A stretch of 59,403 nt of DNA from Methanobacteriota archaeon. Lineage in GTDB: Archaea > Halobacteriota > Methanosarcinia > Methanosarcinales > Methanosarcinaceae. Below, piece after piece: positions 1 to 8,777 of the stretch. The DNA is taken from contig JAENYU010000003.1 in assembly GCA_016841625.1 (NCBI GenBank), forward strand, positions 123,073-182,475, in the 5' to 3' direction. A program made the position numbers and the translations under genes. Below the pieces are notes generated by a model. The model ran no database searches and was not told where the DNA came from. It was given only the letters and a program-made list of their open reading frames with translations. Positions within the stretch are counted from its first letter, which is position 1. Each line of letters starts with the position of its first letter.

Positions 1-90
1 TATAATCCATTTATAATCTGAATTTATAATCCATTTTTAATTCAAATTTATAATCTGAATTTATAATCCATTTATAATCTGAATTTACAG
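1..90. repeat. AT-rich tandem repeat at window start
   Basis: Alternating 12-13 bp blocks (ttataatccatt and tataatctgaat) repeat about seven times with small changes. The array may extend beyond the left edge. The rest of the stretch to position 355 holds no gene that I can support, only the promoter of the deaminase gene. Confidence 0.8.
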
Positions 91-323
91 TCCGGATTTG
101 TAGTACGAAACATGTCCGAAAATCCCGGGCTCTTCCGGAAATCAATTCATATCGCCATTCCGGAAATAAGTGATTAAGTGATCAATACTTCTTAATAATG
201 CTGATGAATTTGATCTTTTTCAATTCTGTACTCTCATCGATTATATCAATTCTTCCTCTTTAAGTCGAAGATCCGTGTCATTAAAAATTAATCTAAAAAA
301 TGGTACAAGTTCTAACGTCACAA

Positions 324-333
324 CTATATATAC
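324..333 (+). promoter_or_regulatory. TATA box of the dCMP deaminase gene
   Basis: ctatatatac lies about 25-30 bases before the ATG at 356, and no Shine-Dalgarno sequence precedes that ATG. Transcription would therefore start just before or at the start codon, so the mRNA is probably leaderless or nearly so. Confidence 0.5.
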
Positions 334-355
334 GAGTTACTGTTCATAAAAAATA

Positions 356-826
356 ATGATAGAAAGACCATCCCTTGACGAATATTTCCTCGAAATCGCC
401 TTCGTGGTAGGCAAACGGGCCACCTGCCTCAGGAACAATGTGGGGGCAGTGATCGTCCGGGACAAGCGCATCCTTTCAACCGGATACAATGGTGCTCCGA
501 GCGGCATGGACCACTGCCTGGATATAGGCTGCGTCCGGGAACTGGAGAACATCCCATCGGGCACACGGCATGAGAAATGCCGGGCAGTGCATGCGGAGCA
601 AAACGCCATTATACAGGCTGCCCTCCACGGCGTGAGCATTGCCGGGGCAACCCTCTACTGCACCCACCAGCCCTGCATCCTCTGCGCAAAAATGATTATC
701 AACTCGAACATCAAAAAAGTAGTGTACGCAACCCCTTACCCGGACAGCGATTCCCTGAACTATTTCAGGGATGCGGGAGTGGAAGTCGAGTACGCCCCCT
801 TTGAAGAGGAAGAAATATCGGACTGA
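356..826 (+). CDS. Deoxycytidylate (dCMP) deaminase family protein
   Basis: The 156-residue protein carries the cytidine/deoxycytidylate deaminase zinc site: H79-A80-E81 with the catalytic Glu, and P106-C107-x2-C110. TGYNGAP (42-48) and the HEKC motif (72-75) are typical of the dCMP deaminase/ComEB branch. The family deaminates dCMP to dUMP, the precursor of dTMP, in the cytoplasm. Length is normal and the gene looks intact. It is monocistronic, with a hairpin plus T-run after the stop, and converges on cofE. An exact substrate cannot be fixed by eye; dCMP is the family norm. Confidence 0.9.
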   Translation: MIERPSLDEYFLEIAFVVGKRATCLRNNVGAVIVRDKRILSTGYNGAPSGMDHCLDIGCVRELENIPSGTRHEKCRAVHAEQNAIIQAALHGVSIAGATLYCTHQPCILCAKMIINSNIKKVVYATPYPDSDSLNYFRDAGVEVEYAPFEEEEISD

Positions 827-833
827 AAAGGAG

Positions 834-860
834 AAAAGCCTGGCTTTTCAGCTTATTTTT
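834..860 (+). terminator. Hairpin-plus-T-run terminator between convergent genes
   Basis: AAAAGCC and GGCTTTT form a stem immediately after the deaminase stop, followed by a run of seven T. It overlaps the cofE stop codon. A T-rich stretch only on the plus side suggests it serves mainly the deaminase gene. Confidence 0.45.
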
Positions 861-1614
861 TTAAAAGGCAGCGAAGCCCTTTTTTGATAACGTCAAACTC
901 TTCGGGACGGTACATTTCCCTGATTCCCGGGTTTTCCTCGCAATAATAATCAAGCCCTCTGATCACGACCACCGGGACGCCGCCGTTGCCTTCTCCCATC
1001 AGGAGGTTTGCAGCCCCCGCAAGCTCGTCAGCCACGGCTTCCTCGGTTATCTCCAGGGTTTTCCCGAAGAGGTCCTTTTCCCCGATCCAGCGCTTGGCGG
1101 GCTTTATTTTGTAGACTCCGATGGCAACCCCCGTCTGCCCTACCTTGAACGCCCTCCCGTTCGTGTCCGTGACAATGACGCTGAGCTTCTTCCCGCTCAG
1201 GGTTTCGAGCCCCTCCCCGATTTTTGCGGCACTGGCATCCGGGTTTTCCGGGGTGTTCAGCAACAGCTCGCCCTCAACGTTTGAATCGTCAATCCCCGCA
1301 TTTACGCAGGTGTGGCCTGCAAGGGTCGTTGCGAGCATAAAAGGGGCTTCTACCAGGACTTCCCGACTCCTGTCAAGGACTGCCTGGACAAAACGCGGGT
1401 CCTGCCCGTTTTGGGAGGCGAGATCAAGAGCCCTCTCCCCGGGGTTGATATCCTCGAGCCTGAAAGTCTCCCCTTCGGCTTTTCCGACTATGGTGGAGGC
1501 AATGATAACTATGTCCCGGTCCTCAAGCACTATATTTTCCCAGATGATAGAGGGGAGGTTGTCCCCCTTCTGGATGAGAGGGATATTTTCTACGGCGATG
1601 GCTTCGAATTTCAA
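853..1614 (-). CDS. cofE: Coenzyme F420-0:L-glutamate ligase
   Basis: CofE adds glutamates in gamma linkage to F420-0 using GTP, giving the F420-2 carrier used as hydride donor in methanogenesis. The 253-residue protein shows the family core DTNGRAFKVGQTGVAIG in mid-protein and a C-terminal block with ANLLMGEGNGGVPVVVIRG. The frame is open further upstream, but a TTG at 1614 (M-KFEAIAVENIPL) sits behind a clear GGAGG, and this gives the usual family length of about 250; the longer reading adds unlike residues. The gene stands alone, divergent from the 1925 gene and the candidate sRNA. Confidence 0.93.
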   Translation of the reverse strand: MKFEAIAVENIPLIQKGDNLPSIIWENIVLEDRDIVIIASTIVGKAEGETFRLEDINPGERALDLASQNGQDPRFVQAVLDRSREVLVEAPFMLATTLAGHTCVNAGIDDSNVEGELLLNTPENPDASAAKIGEGLETLSGKKLSVIVTDTNGRAFKVGQTGVAIGVYKIKPAKRWIGEKDLFGKTLEITEEAVADELAGAANLLMGEGNGGVPVVVIRGLDYYCEENPGIREMYRPEEFDVIKKGLRCLLKK

Positions 1615-1769
1615 TAGGCTACCTCCAATTAGGAGTAGGTGATTTATATTATTACACTGATATATTATAGATGAGAGCTCACACAACATTTTATAGCAGG
1701 CAAAATTTGCCTATAATTTGCAGCAGTAAAGGCAGTAACCATAAATAAGACCACCTATTATACTACTTT

Positions 1770-1836
1770 TTGCGGCGATGATGAGAGTTACCCCGACCGA
1801 GCAAAGTATGACGAGAACTATTTCCTGATGCCGCAC
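1770..1836 (+). ncRNA. Candidate box C/D guide sRNA
   Basis: Box C ATGATGA (1778-1784) and box D CTGA (1825-1828) are closed by a perfect 5-bp terminal stem, GCGGC 1772-1776 with GCCGC 1830-1834, as in archaeal C/D sRNAs. Between them lie a C'-like ATGACGA (1808-1814) and a D'-like CCGA (1797-1800). The element is about 60 nt, the usual size. A TATA-like ataaataag (1741-1749) lies about 28 bases upstream and a T-rich tract follows. The D guide would be gagaactatttc and the D' guide gagttaccccga; their rRNA or tRNA targets were not identified. The D' box is imperfect, so this is a candidate. Confidence 0.6.
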
Positions 1837-1924
1837 TTTTCTTAATACTTAATTATGGCTGCTAATTGATACATTTGCTAATTCTTATCTAGCTTGCAAA
1901 CCAAAGCTCCTAAGAGGTGAAAGC

Positions 1925-2317
1925 ATGAGCCAGTACGACCCTAACATCATCATACAGAAAATCAAGGATAAGAGTCCTTTTGAGGTTAAAGACAATGACC
2001 GGAGCAGGCCCAGGGTTTTAAGGATCATCACAAGCAAACTGTATTATTCCCTGGACTATGAGAACGAACCCCGGGCTACCCGGGAAAAGGTCACAGGGCT
2101 CCTACTCTACCACGGGCAGTTCGGCAAAGAAGAAATCGATGAGATATTTCAGTCCTCAGCCAAAGAAACCACTGCCTACTCAAGAGAATTCCTGAAACAG
2201 CACCCGGAAATTGCACGGGCTGAAGCCCTGAAAAGCAAGGAATTCCCGGATGAAGAAGAGGAGGGAGCAGGGGAAAAGATCAGGGAAATAAAATACATCT
2301 TCCCACACTATGCGTGA
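1925..2317 (+). CDS. Small charged protein, conserved-looking, function unknown
   Basis: I do not recognise this 130-residue protein. It is predicted soluble, rich in Lys, Glu and Arg, with no signal peptide or membrane segment. The middle part (FEVKDNDRSRPRVLRI, then TGLLLYHGQFGKEEIDEIF) looks like a compact alpha/beta fold, and an acidic stretch (DEEEEGAGE) precedes the C-terminus KYIFPHYA. A good ribosome binding site, GAGGTGA, lies six bases before the ATG. It is monocistronic and converges on hsp20. The clean start and balanced codon use make it a real gene, but no function can be inferred. Confidence 0.75.
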   Translation: MSQYDPNIIIQKIKDKSPFEVKDNDRSRPRVLRIITSKLYYSLDYENEPRATREKVTGLLLYHGQFGKEEIDEIFQSSAKETTAYSREFLKQHPEIARAEALKSKEFPDEEEEGAGEKIREIKYIFPHYA

Positions 2318-2340
2318 GTTTCCTGCAAAAAAAATCAAAA

Positions 2341-2380
2341 AGTTCAAAAAAAATAGAGACTGGTGAGGTTTACCCTCACT
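2341..2380 (-). terminator. Hairpin and T-run after hsp20
   Basis: On the minus strand the inverted repeat GTGAGG/CCTCAC (2363-2368 with 2374-2379) is followed by a run of eight T, a plausible terminator for hsp20. The convergent 1925 gene ends just before it. Confidence 0.4.
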
Positions 2381-2405
2381 CTAAGGCTTAAAGTCTTTTC
2401 GAAAA

Positions 2406-2870
2406 TCACTCGATATCTATCTTTTTCTTGGGCTCTTCGAGCTTGAGCTTCGGAATCGTGATCTTCAATACCCCGTTATCCAGCTTTGCGGTTGCGTTTT
2501 CGTCCGTGACGCTGGTTGGCAACTGGACTGCCCGGTAAAAGCTCGTGTAAGTCCGCTCCCGACGCAGGTAGCCTTCTTCTTCGGTTTCCTTTTCCTGGCC
2601 GAATTTTGCGCTGATCTCAAGCATGTCTTCTTTTACGTTTATCTCAATGTCCTTTTTATCGATTCCCGGAAGGTCGGTAGTGACCACGAGCTTGTCGTCT
2701 TCTTCCATGATGTCAATGGCAGGAGCGTATACTTTACCCCCGACCCGCTCCTCGACTGGCATATACTCTTCAAACAGCTGGCTCAGGCGATCCTGTGTCC
2801 TCCTGATCTCGTCAAAAGGATCCCAACGTGCAGGACCCCCTAAAGGTTTTCTGACAGGCCATTTAACTAT
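2406..2870 (-). CDS. hsp20: Small heat-shock protein (Hsp20 / alpha-crystallin family)
   Basis: Hsp20 proteins are ATP-independent holdases that form oligomers around unfolded clients. The alpha-crystallin domain covers most of the protein and ends with the hallmark AKLDNGVLKITIPK; an IDIE tail follows. The first ATG in frame (2762) would remove the N-terminal arm. The open frame continues 36 codons upstream through WDPFDEIRRTQDRLSQLFEEY, which is typical Hsp20 N-terminal sequence, to an ATA at 2870. That ATA follows GGGGGA at normal spacing, and no ATG, GTG or TTG is available in between. I therefore place the start at ATA, giving 154 residues; a sequencing error (ATG read as ATA) is the other explanation. 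Confidence 0.88.
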   Translation of the reverse strand: MVKWPVRKPLGGPARWDPFDEIRRTQDRLSQLFEEYMPVEERVGGKVYAPAIDIMEEDDKLVVTTDLPGIDKKDIEINVKEDMLEISAKFGQEKETEEEGYLRRERTYTSFYRAVQLPTSVTDENATAKLDNGVLKITIPKLKLEEPKKKIDIE

Positions 2871-3097
2871 AAAAATTCCCCCTTAAATGAAGTAATAACG
2901 TTCAATGTTTGAATATATTGAGAGCAAATATATAGGTTTTCTGTAGAAATATAATTAATATGTGAGATTAAAAAAGGAAAAAATGACAAAAAGAAAAAAG
3001 CTGCAAAAGGAAAAAGTTGCAGAAAGAAAAAGCTGCAAAAGGGAAAAAGTTCCCGGGATTCGGAAACCCGGGAAAATAAGAACAGGAAATAAGGCAA

Positions 3098-4294
3098 TTA
3101 TTCAGCCCTGATAAGCATCCCTACAAGGTCCGAAGCTTTCACGGTGCCCATGGAACCGCTTTTAACAGACTCTTCATCAAAAGCCTCTGCCTCATCCGGG
3201 TCATCCACATCGGTTCTGTAGACCGCGAAAGGCACAGGGTCCGGGGTATGGGTCTTTAAGGAGATGGGAGTCGGGTGGTCGGGCATTACAAGGATGGTAA
3301 AGGGCTCGTCGGAGGCTTCGGCATACTCAAGGATGGGAGCAACGATCCTGCGGTCAAAATCCTCAACAGCTTTCAGCTTTTTCTCAAGGCTTCCCTCGTG
3401 TCCGGCTTCGTCCGGGGCTTCCACGTGGACAAAAACAAGGTCCAGGGTCTCGAAAGCTTCGATTGCGGAGCGGGCTTTTCCCTCATAGTTTGTGTCCAGG
3501 TAACCGGTAGCTCCCGGGACTTCGATTACACCCAGCCCTGCATAGACCCCTATCCCTTTCAGGAGGTCCACTGCCGAGATCACGGCTCCGGTCTTCCCGT
3601 AAAGCTCCTTGAAGGGAGTAAACTGCGGAGCATGTCCCTGGCCCCAGACCCAGATGGAATTGGCCGGGTTTTTGCCATCCTCAGCCCTCTTCAGGTTCAC
3701 AGGGTGCAGTTCCAGGATCTCCATGGAAACCTCCATAAGATCCCTGAAGAAATCCCCATCCTGCCCTTTCGGAAGGTGATCATCCGCCTTTTCCCCGGTC
3801 ACATCGTGGGGAGGGGTGCATTCCGTTTCGATACCCCGGTTCGCTCTGGCGACCAGGAGATGCCTGTAGCTGATTCCGGGGTAGAACTTAAGCTCATCAG
3901 TCCTTAATTCGGAATCAATTGTCTTGATAAGGGTTTTCGCTTCACCACTGCTTATGTGCCCTGCACTGTAATCCTTTACCAGCCCGTTTTCGATTGTCAC
4001 GAGGTTGCACCTGAAAGCCACATCATCCGCGGCAAGATCCACCCCCATACTTGCAGCTTCCAGGGGAGCCCGCCCGGAATAGTAGACTGCGGGGTCGTAA
4101 CCGAGAATGGACATGTTTGCCACATCACTGCCGGGGGGGAAGCCTTCCGGGACGGTTCTTGCAAGCCCTGTTTTTCCGCGGGCTGCGATGGAATCCATAG
4201 CTGGGGTACTGGCTGCCTGGAGGATTGTCTTTCCGCCCAGATCCTTAATAGGATAATCCGCCATTCCGTCTCCTATAAGTACGGCGTATTTCAT
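3098..4294 (-). CDS. apgM: 2,3-bisphosphoglycerate-independent phosphoglycerate mutase, archaeal type
   Basis: This enzyme interconverts 3- and 2-phosphoglycerate in glycolysis/gluconeogenesis and belongs to the alkaline phosphatase superfamily. The metal site at the N-terminus is visible as GDGMAD (8-13). [12 protein letters not shown] and the C-terminal VMPDHPTP and HEGS motifs follow the archaeal ApgM pattern. An ATG at 4294 with GGTGA nine bases upstream gives [11 protein letters not shown] and 398 residues, the normal length. The frame is open upstream for 49 codons, but that part is unlike the family. The gene is not in an operon. Confidence 0.93.
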   Translation of the reverse strand: MKYAVLIGDGMADYPIKDLGGKTILQAASTPAMDSIAARGKTGLARTVPEGFPPGSDVANMSILGYDPAVYYSGRAPLEAASMGVDLAADDVAFRCNLVTIENGLVKDYSAGHISSGEAKTLIKTIDSELRTDELKFYPGISYRHLLVARANRGIETECTPPHDVTGEKADDHLPKGQDGDFFRDLMEVSMEILELHPVNLKRAEDGKNPANSIWVWGQGHAPQFTPFKELYGKTGAVISAVDLLKGIGVYAGLGVIEVPGATGYLDTNYEGKARSAIEAFETLDLVFVHVEAPDEAGHEGSLEKKLKAVEDFDRRIVAPILEYAEASDEPFTILVMPDHPTPISLKTHTPDPVPFAVYRTDVDDPDEAEAFDEESVKSGSMGTVKASDLVGMLIRAE

Positions 4295-4891
4295 TGCTTC
4301 ACCTTTGTTCAACTGTTTTACTCTCTTCCATCTTGGGGATAAGATATATCCCTTTCTACCATTTCTTTCTACAGGGCACTGCATTAAGCCTGCCTGCAAG
4401 AGATTTTCTGAAATTCTAATCCCACACTTTGTTTTACACAAATGTTATAATATAGTACCTATATCCTATACAGAAAATGCTTGCAGCGTAAATTATATTA
4501 ATCTGCAAAAAGAGCCGGCATGTAAATGCCCGTTCAGAAAAAAACCGTATCAGAGAATGGGGAACTGCAAACAGAACGGATAAGCATTGAATAAATTCAA
4601 GAATTAAATAAATTCCAGGGAATGATGCCATTTCCAAATCAGAACCTGTGAAATGACAAGATACCCCTGTTAAAAATAAACCATTAAAATATGGCTCTTC
4701 GCCATTTCTTGTGGGGAAGATAAGTTTCAATTCAAGGCCTGTTTGTTTTTGTGAGGGTTACACACACAAAAAAGAGGAGCCTGGAATATCCCTGTTAAAA
4801 ATAAGCCATTAGAATAACCCTATTAAAAATAGGTCATTAAAAAATTCATAGTAAAAATATTTCTACTTAAATTCTGAAATGTGGTCCGATC
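4295..4891. other. Gene-free region with aspartate kinase leader
   Basis: No supported gene lies here. A near-repeat of the form CCCTRTTAAAAATARRYCATTA occurs three times, at about 4665, 4790 and 4817. A long hairpin is possible at 4735-4785, where TTTTTGTG faces CACAAAAA inside an AGGC/GCCT pair. Both lie within about 220 bases of the aspartate kinase start and may belong to its leader. Confidence 0.4.
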
Positions 4892-6298
4892 ATGAGACTT
4901 GTGATGAAATTTGGAGGAACTTCCGTAGGCGACGGAAAGAAGATCCGTCATGTTGCCCAGCTCCTCAAGAAGTACTACGAGGAAGGCAACCAGATCGTGG
5001 TGGTAACTTCGGCACTTGGCAGAGTGACCGATATGCTCATGGAAAATGCGAACTTTGCTTCCACAAAGGGCAAGGTAACTCTTGTGAAAGAGTTTAAGAC
5101 AGAACTGACAAACAAACACCACGAAGCCGTTAAGGAAGCCATTGAAGACCCCAAAATCGCAGAGGAAGTCCTCCAGATCCTTGACCTCCGTATTGACGAA
5201 CTTGAAAAGGCTCTGATCGGGATCTGTTACCTGGGAGAACTTACTCCAAGGTCAATTGACTACATCTCATCCTACGGGGAACGCCTGGCAGCCCCTATCA
5301 TATCCGGGGCAATCCGCTCCCTCGCTGTTCCCTCCACGGAATACACGGGAGGCGAAGCCGGGATCATAACTACGGGAGATTATGGAAACGCCCGGCCTCT
5401 TGAAAAGACCTACGAATTGGTGGAGAAGCGACTGGGCTGCCGGCTTGAGTCCCAGATCCAGGTGGTCACGGGCTTTATCGGGGAAAACGAAGACGGGATC
5501 GTCACAACTCTTGGCCGGAGCGGCTCGGACTTCTCGGCATCCATCCTTGGAGCTGCCCTGAAAGTTGATGAAATCTGGCTCTGGAAAGAAGTAAACGGGA
5601 TCATGACCACCGACCCCAGGATCGTGGCCGAGGCCAGGACCATCCCCCAGATTTCCTACTCCGAAGCCATGGAACTTTCCTACTTCGGGGCAAACGTGCT
5701 CCACCCGCGGGCAATCGAACCTGCAATGCGCGAACACATTCCTGTCCGGGTCAAGAACACTTTCGACCCCCTGTTCGAAGGCACCCTTGTGGTCGCGGAC
5801 AAGTTCCAGTGCAGGCACGTGGTAAAGGCGGTAAGCCTTATCAAAAACGTAGCCCTAATCAACATCTCAGGGGCCGAAATGGCGGGCACCATAGGCACCG
5901 TTGCAAGGCTCTTTACGGCCCTTGCCAACGCAGGCGTGAACATTGTTATGATCAGCCAGGGCTCTTCTGAGTCCAACCTCTCCTTCGTGGTAAGCGAAGC
6001 CCATGTGGAACCGGCCTTAAACGCTCTCCATAAAGAATTTAATAGGGAAATCGTCCGGGAAATCATTTCGGACAAAGACGTCTGCGTGGTTGCTGTGGTG
6101 GGTGCAGGCATGGCAGGGACCCCGGGAGTGGCAAAGCGGGTCTTCGGAGCTCTTGGGAATTCCATGATCAACATCATAATGATCAGCCAGGGCTCTTCCC
6201 AGTACAACATCTCCTTCGTGGTCCGGGAAAAAGACGCAATCTTCACAGTCAGAACCCTGCATCAGGAATTCGAACTCTACAACGGAAACGGGATCTAA
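4892..6298 (+). CDS. ask: Aspartate kinase
   Basis: Aspartate kinase phosphorylates L-aspartate with ATP, the first step toward lysine, threonine, methionine and diaminopimelate. The kinase domain starts at MKFGGTSVG (5-13) and continues to about residue 300 with GRSGSDFSA and the TTDPR motif. Two ACT regulatory domains follow, visible as duplicated ISQGSS blocks followed by (S/N)LSFVV or NISFVV near 355 and 435; these normally bind the feedback amino acid. The 468 residues are a full-length monofunctional enzyme. purM follows after 43 bases and may be cotranscribed. The long upstream leader contains repeats and a hairpin. The downstream end product that inhibits it cannot be told from sequence. 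Confidence 0.93.
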   Translation: MRLVMKFGGTSVGDGKKIRHVAQLLKKYYEEGNQIVVVTSALGRVTDMLMENANFASTKGKVTLVKEFKTELTNKHHEAVKEAIEDPKIAEEVLQILDLRIDELEKALIGICYLGELTPRSIDYISSYGERLAAPIISGAIRSLAVPSTEYTGGEAGIITTGDYGNARPLEKTYELVEKRLGCRLESQIQVVTGFIGENEDGIVTTLGRSGSDFSASILGAALKVDEIWLWKEVNGIMTTDPRIVAEARTIPQISYSEAMELSYFGANVLHPRAIEPAMREHIPVRVKNTFDPLFEGTLVVADKFQCRHVVKAVSLIKNVALINISGAEMAGTIGTVARLFTALANAGVNIVMISQGSSESNLSFVVSEAHVEPALNALHKEFNREIVREIISDKDVCVVAVVGAGMAGTPGVAKRVFGALGNSMINIIMISQGSSQYNISFVVREKDAIFTVRTLHQEFELYNGNGI

Positions 6299-6341
6299 TC
6301 CCAATTTACCAGATTTGAACTGCACGTCAAGAGGTCAGAGA

Positions 6342-7343
6342 GTGAGTGAAAAACACCTTACATACGCAGAATCAGGCGTTGACATCAGGAAAGAAGAAAA
6401 AACCATTAAAGCCCTGACAGGCAAACTCAGCTATATACGGGAAGGCCTCGGAGCCCCCCTGACAGGAATCGGGCACTATGCAGGCCTCCTGGACTTCGGG
6501 GAATATGCCCTTGCCCTGGCAACGGACGGGGTAGGCTCGAAAGTCCTCATCGCAAACGAGATGCAGCGCTGGAACACTGTGGGAATCGACTGCATCGCCA
6601 TGAACGTAAACGACCTCCTTGCCATAGGAGCCGAACCCATGGCTTTTGTGGACTACCTGGCTCTCGAAAAGCACGATGAAACCTTCGCCGAGCAGATAGG
6701 GGAAGGGCTTTTGAAAGGGGCCGAAATATCCAGGATGTCCATCGTGGGAGGGGAAACCGCAACCCTGCCCGACATTATCAAAGGCTTCGACCTTGCAGGC
6801 ACCTGCCTGGGGATGGTTAAGAAAGGTGAGATAGTAACCGGGGAAAAAGTGCAGGTCGGAGACGTTATTGTGGGGATCCCTAGCAACGGGGTGCACAGCA
6901 ACGGCTACACGCTTGTCAGGAAGATCATTGAAGAATCGGAATACTCCTACCGGGATCTTTGCCCCTACGATGCTTCAAAAACCATAGGAGAAGACCTCCT
7001 GACCCCGACCAGGATCTACATCGAAGTCCTGGACGCCCTCAAAGAATGCGAAGTCCACGGGCTTGCCCACATCACGGGCAGCGGACTTTTGAAGCTGAAA
7101 AGGGTTACAGAACTCGGTTTCGACTTTTACGACCCACTTGAACCCCAGGAAATCTTCAAGCTCCTCCAGAAAGAAGGCGGAGTCGAAGACCTTGAGATGT
7201 ATAAGACCTTCAACATGGGCATGGGCTTCCTGCTCATCCTCCCGGAAAAAGACGCAGCCAGGGCTGCCGAAATCACCGGTGGGAAAATAGTCGGGAAAAT
7301 CGTGGAAAACGGTATCAGGGTAAGAGACCTGGAAATAGAGTAA
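6342..7343 (+). CDS. purM: Phosphoribosylformylglycinamidine cyclo-ligase (AIR synthetase)
   Basis: PurM closes the imidazole ring of FGAM using ATP to give AIR in purine synthesis. The ATP-grasp-unrelated PurM fold is seen from TYAESGVDI at the N-terminus, LATDGVGSK, the GMGFL block, and VGGETATLPD in the middle. The chosen GTG at 6342 follows GAGGT and gives MSEKHLTYAESGVD and 333 residues, the usual archaeal length; the frame is open nine codons further up but without a better start. It follows aspartate kinase on the same strand at short distance. Confidence 0.93.
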   Translation: MSEKHLTYAESGVDIRKEEKTIKALTGKLSYIREGLGAPLTGIGHYAGLLDFGEYALALATDGVGSKVLIANEMQRWNTVGIDCIAMNVNDLLAIGAEPMAFVDYLALEKHDETFAEQIGEGLLKGAEISRMSIVGGETATLPDIIKGFDLAGTCLGMVKKGEIVTGEKVQVGDVIVGIPSNGVHSNGYTLVRKIIEESEYSYRDLCPYDASKTIGEDLLTPTRIYIEVLDALKECEVHGLAHITGSGLLKLKRVTELGFDFYDPLEPQEIFKLLQKEGGVEDLEMYKTFNMGMGFLLILPEKDAARAAEITGGKIVGKIVENGIRVRDLEIE

Positions 7344-7480
7344 ATCCCTGTTAAGAGGGTAAACGAGTGTAGAACTGATGAGTGTAAAACCCGGTTTTGA
7401 AAGTCAACTTAGAGGAAAGTGAGGGTAAAAACCTTTTCCCCTATGTTGAAATCTTATTAGAGTTCACTTGCTTTTAGAGT

Positions 7481-7855
7481 TCACTTTTTCCACATATCCA
7501 GGAAGCTTCCGGAGGGTTTTTTGGAGCTTTCAGGAGGCTTGCCCTTCTTTAATGAGGCAGTCACCTTTTCCTTCTCCTTCTCCCTGAGCCGATCGATTTC
7601 CTTTATACTGTCCTCGTTGTCTATGGTCAGGACAAAAGATCCATAGCAGGGCTTTGTATAGGTGAAGATCAGAGCACTGCCTTTAACCCCCAGAGCAATG
7701 GGCGGTACTCCTATTATGTGGTAGTCATTGAAGATCTTGTAGCCGGGGGGTACATAGTAAACCTCGTCCGAGTTTTCCTTAATGTACTCTCTGGCATCCT
7801 TATAGGTCGTCTTATTCAGGAGAATCTCGTACTTCATCTGCTCAATACAGCTCAT
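7481..7855 (-). CDS. DUF1894 family methanogen protein
   Basis: A 124-residue soluble protein that I place in DUF1894, a family known only from methanogens and of unknown function. The core runs from LNKTTYKDAREYI through YYVPPGYKI to LIFTYTKPCYGSFVL, followed by a basic, Lys-rich tail. Its start overlaps the stop of the DUF1890 gene by four bases (ATGA), so the two are translationally coupled and probably act together. A paralogue with the same KPC(Y/F)G(S/F)FVL core lies at 8778 on the other strand. Confidence 0.85.
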   Translation of the reverse strand: MSCIEQMKYEILLNKTTYKDAREYIKENSDEVYYVPPGYKIFNDYHIIGVPPIALGVKGSALIFTYTKPCYGSFVLTIDNEDSIKEIDRLREKEKEKVTASLKKGKPPESSKKPSGSFLDMWKK

Positions 7856-8310
7856 TTGACTATCCCCTCCACCACCTTATCCAGCTTGTTCTTGAGCTGA
7901 GCGGGGTTGTGAGCGCCCTTTGCAACAATCTTTTCACAATCGAACTCAACGGTTTCGGCCAGATCCTCGGCATTCCTGCCAAATACTATGGAGTACATCC
8001 TGGCTTTAGAAACGGAGCTCATGGTCGCGGCATAGGTCATTCCGGCATCGTTATGCATAAAGGCGAAGCAGATGTCGAAATCCTCTCTGTCCTCAATAAT
8101 GGCCTCCAGGGTTTTATCGAGATTCACCAGCTTTTTTACATAATAGCTGTCGGAATCAGACACCCTCAAAAGTTTGGTTGCTGCACCTGTCCCGGCAACG
8201 GTTACATCGAATCCTAAGCTGGCCAGCTTATGGGAAAGATACAGGGCAATGCTGGTTTGAATTGGGACCTCTGGACATCCCATCATTAGGAGCACTTTTG
8301 CGCCGGTCAT
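7852..8310 (-). CDS. DUF1890 family methanogen protein
   Basis: A 152-residue protein of the DUF1890 family, found in methanogens. It has a Rossmann-like start (GAKVLLMMGCPEVPIQ) and alternating strands and helices, with a conserved-looking FAFMHNDAGMTYAATMSS block and a C-terminal ending in LDKVVEGIVK. No catalytic motif is evident to me. It is the first gene of a two-gene operon with the DUF1894 gene. The MGCPEVP cysteine near the N-terminus is a possible ligand or active-site residue, which is inference. Confidence 0.85.
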   Translation of the reverse strand: MTGAKVLLMMGCPEVPIQTSIALYLSHKLASLGFDVTVAGTGAATKLLRVSDSDSYYVKKLVNLDKTLEAIIEDREDFDICFAFMHNDAGMTYAATMSSVSKARMYSIVFGRNAEDLAETVEFDCEKIVAKGAHNPAQLKNKLDKVVEGIVK

Positions 8311-8777
8311 AACATTTCATCTCGGATGTATTTTATCTATAAGAATAGAATAAAGCTAATCCTGAATTTCAACCTTTGCAATGAGATTTAGGTGGAAATT
8401 CTTGAAAACGCGCCAACGTTTTAATTCAACCATGTTTCCTATAGGTTCGCGTTTCAATCCCTCTAGGTCTGGTTTTAATCATTCTCATGTCATCACCAAG
8501 TTATATACTTGTTTACATCAGTCTTAAAACTGGGCAATCCTCCCGCTGAACTGTCGTGAAAAGGAAGTTCGGAGAATTACTCAGAGCAAGAAAGTTAAGT
8601 ACTCAGGTTAAAGAGCAAAACTTAGAGCCCTCTTTCACTCTTTTTAGAATGAACTATCTCTATATATCATCCTTCCTTAATTTTAATTTGTAGATTTAAT
8701 TAGGGGTCATTTTGGGCAGTGACAGCCATCAGAATCTTTCTTGCTTGATCGGGAAAAAATTATAAAAGGTAGCAAAA
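8311..8777. other. Gene-free divergent region between DUF1890 and DUF1894 paralogue
   Basis: No gene is supported. It contains a CRISPR-repeat-like 30-mer (8451-8480, listed separately), a TATA-like agttatatac near 8500, and an inverted repeat at about 8540-8577 in which gaact pairs with agttc and ctcc with ggag. A second TATA-like ctatatatc near 8660 and tataaaagg at 8762 could serve the 8778 gene. Confidence 0.4.
8451..8480 (+). repeat. Solitary CRISPR-repeat-like 30-mer
   Basis: The 30 bases begin gtttcaatccc, contain aggtctg and end in ttttaatc. They follow the pattern of archaeal type I-B repeats (GTTTCAATCCC..AGGTCTG.TTTTAA.). Only one copy is present, with no spacer array and no cas gene in the window, so it is a relic or a chance resemblance. 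Confidence 0.4.
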
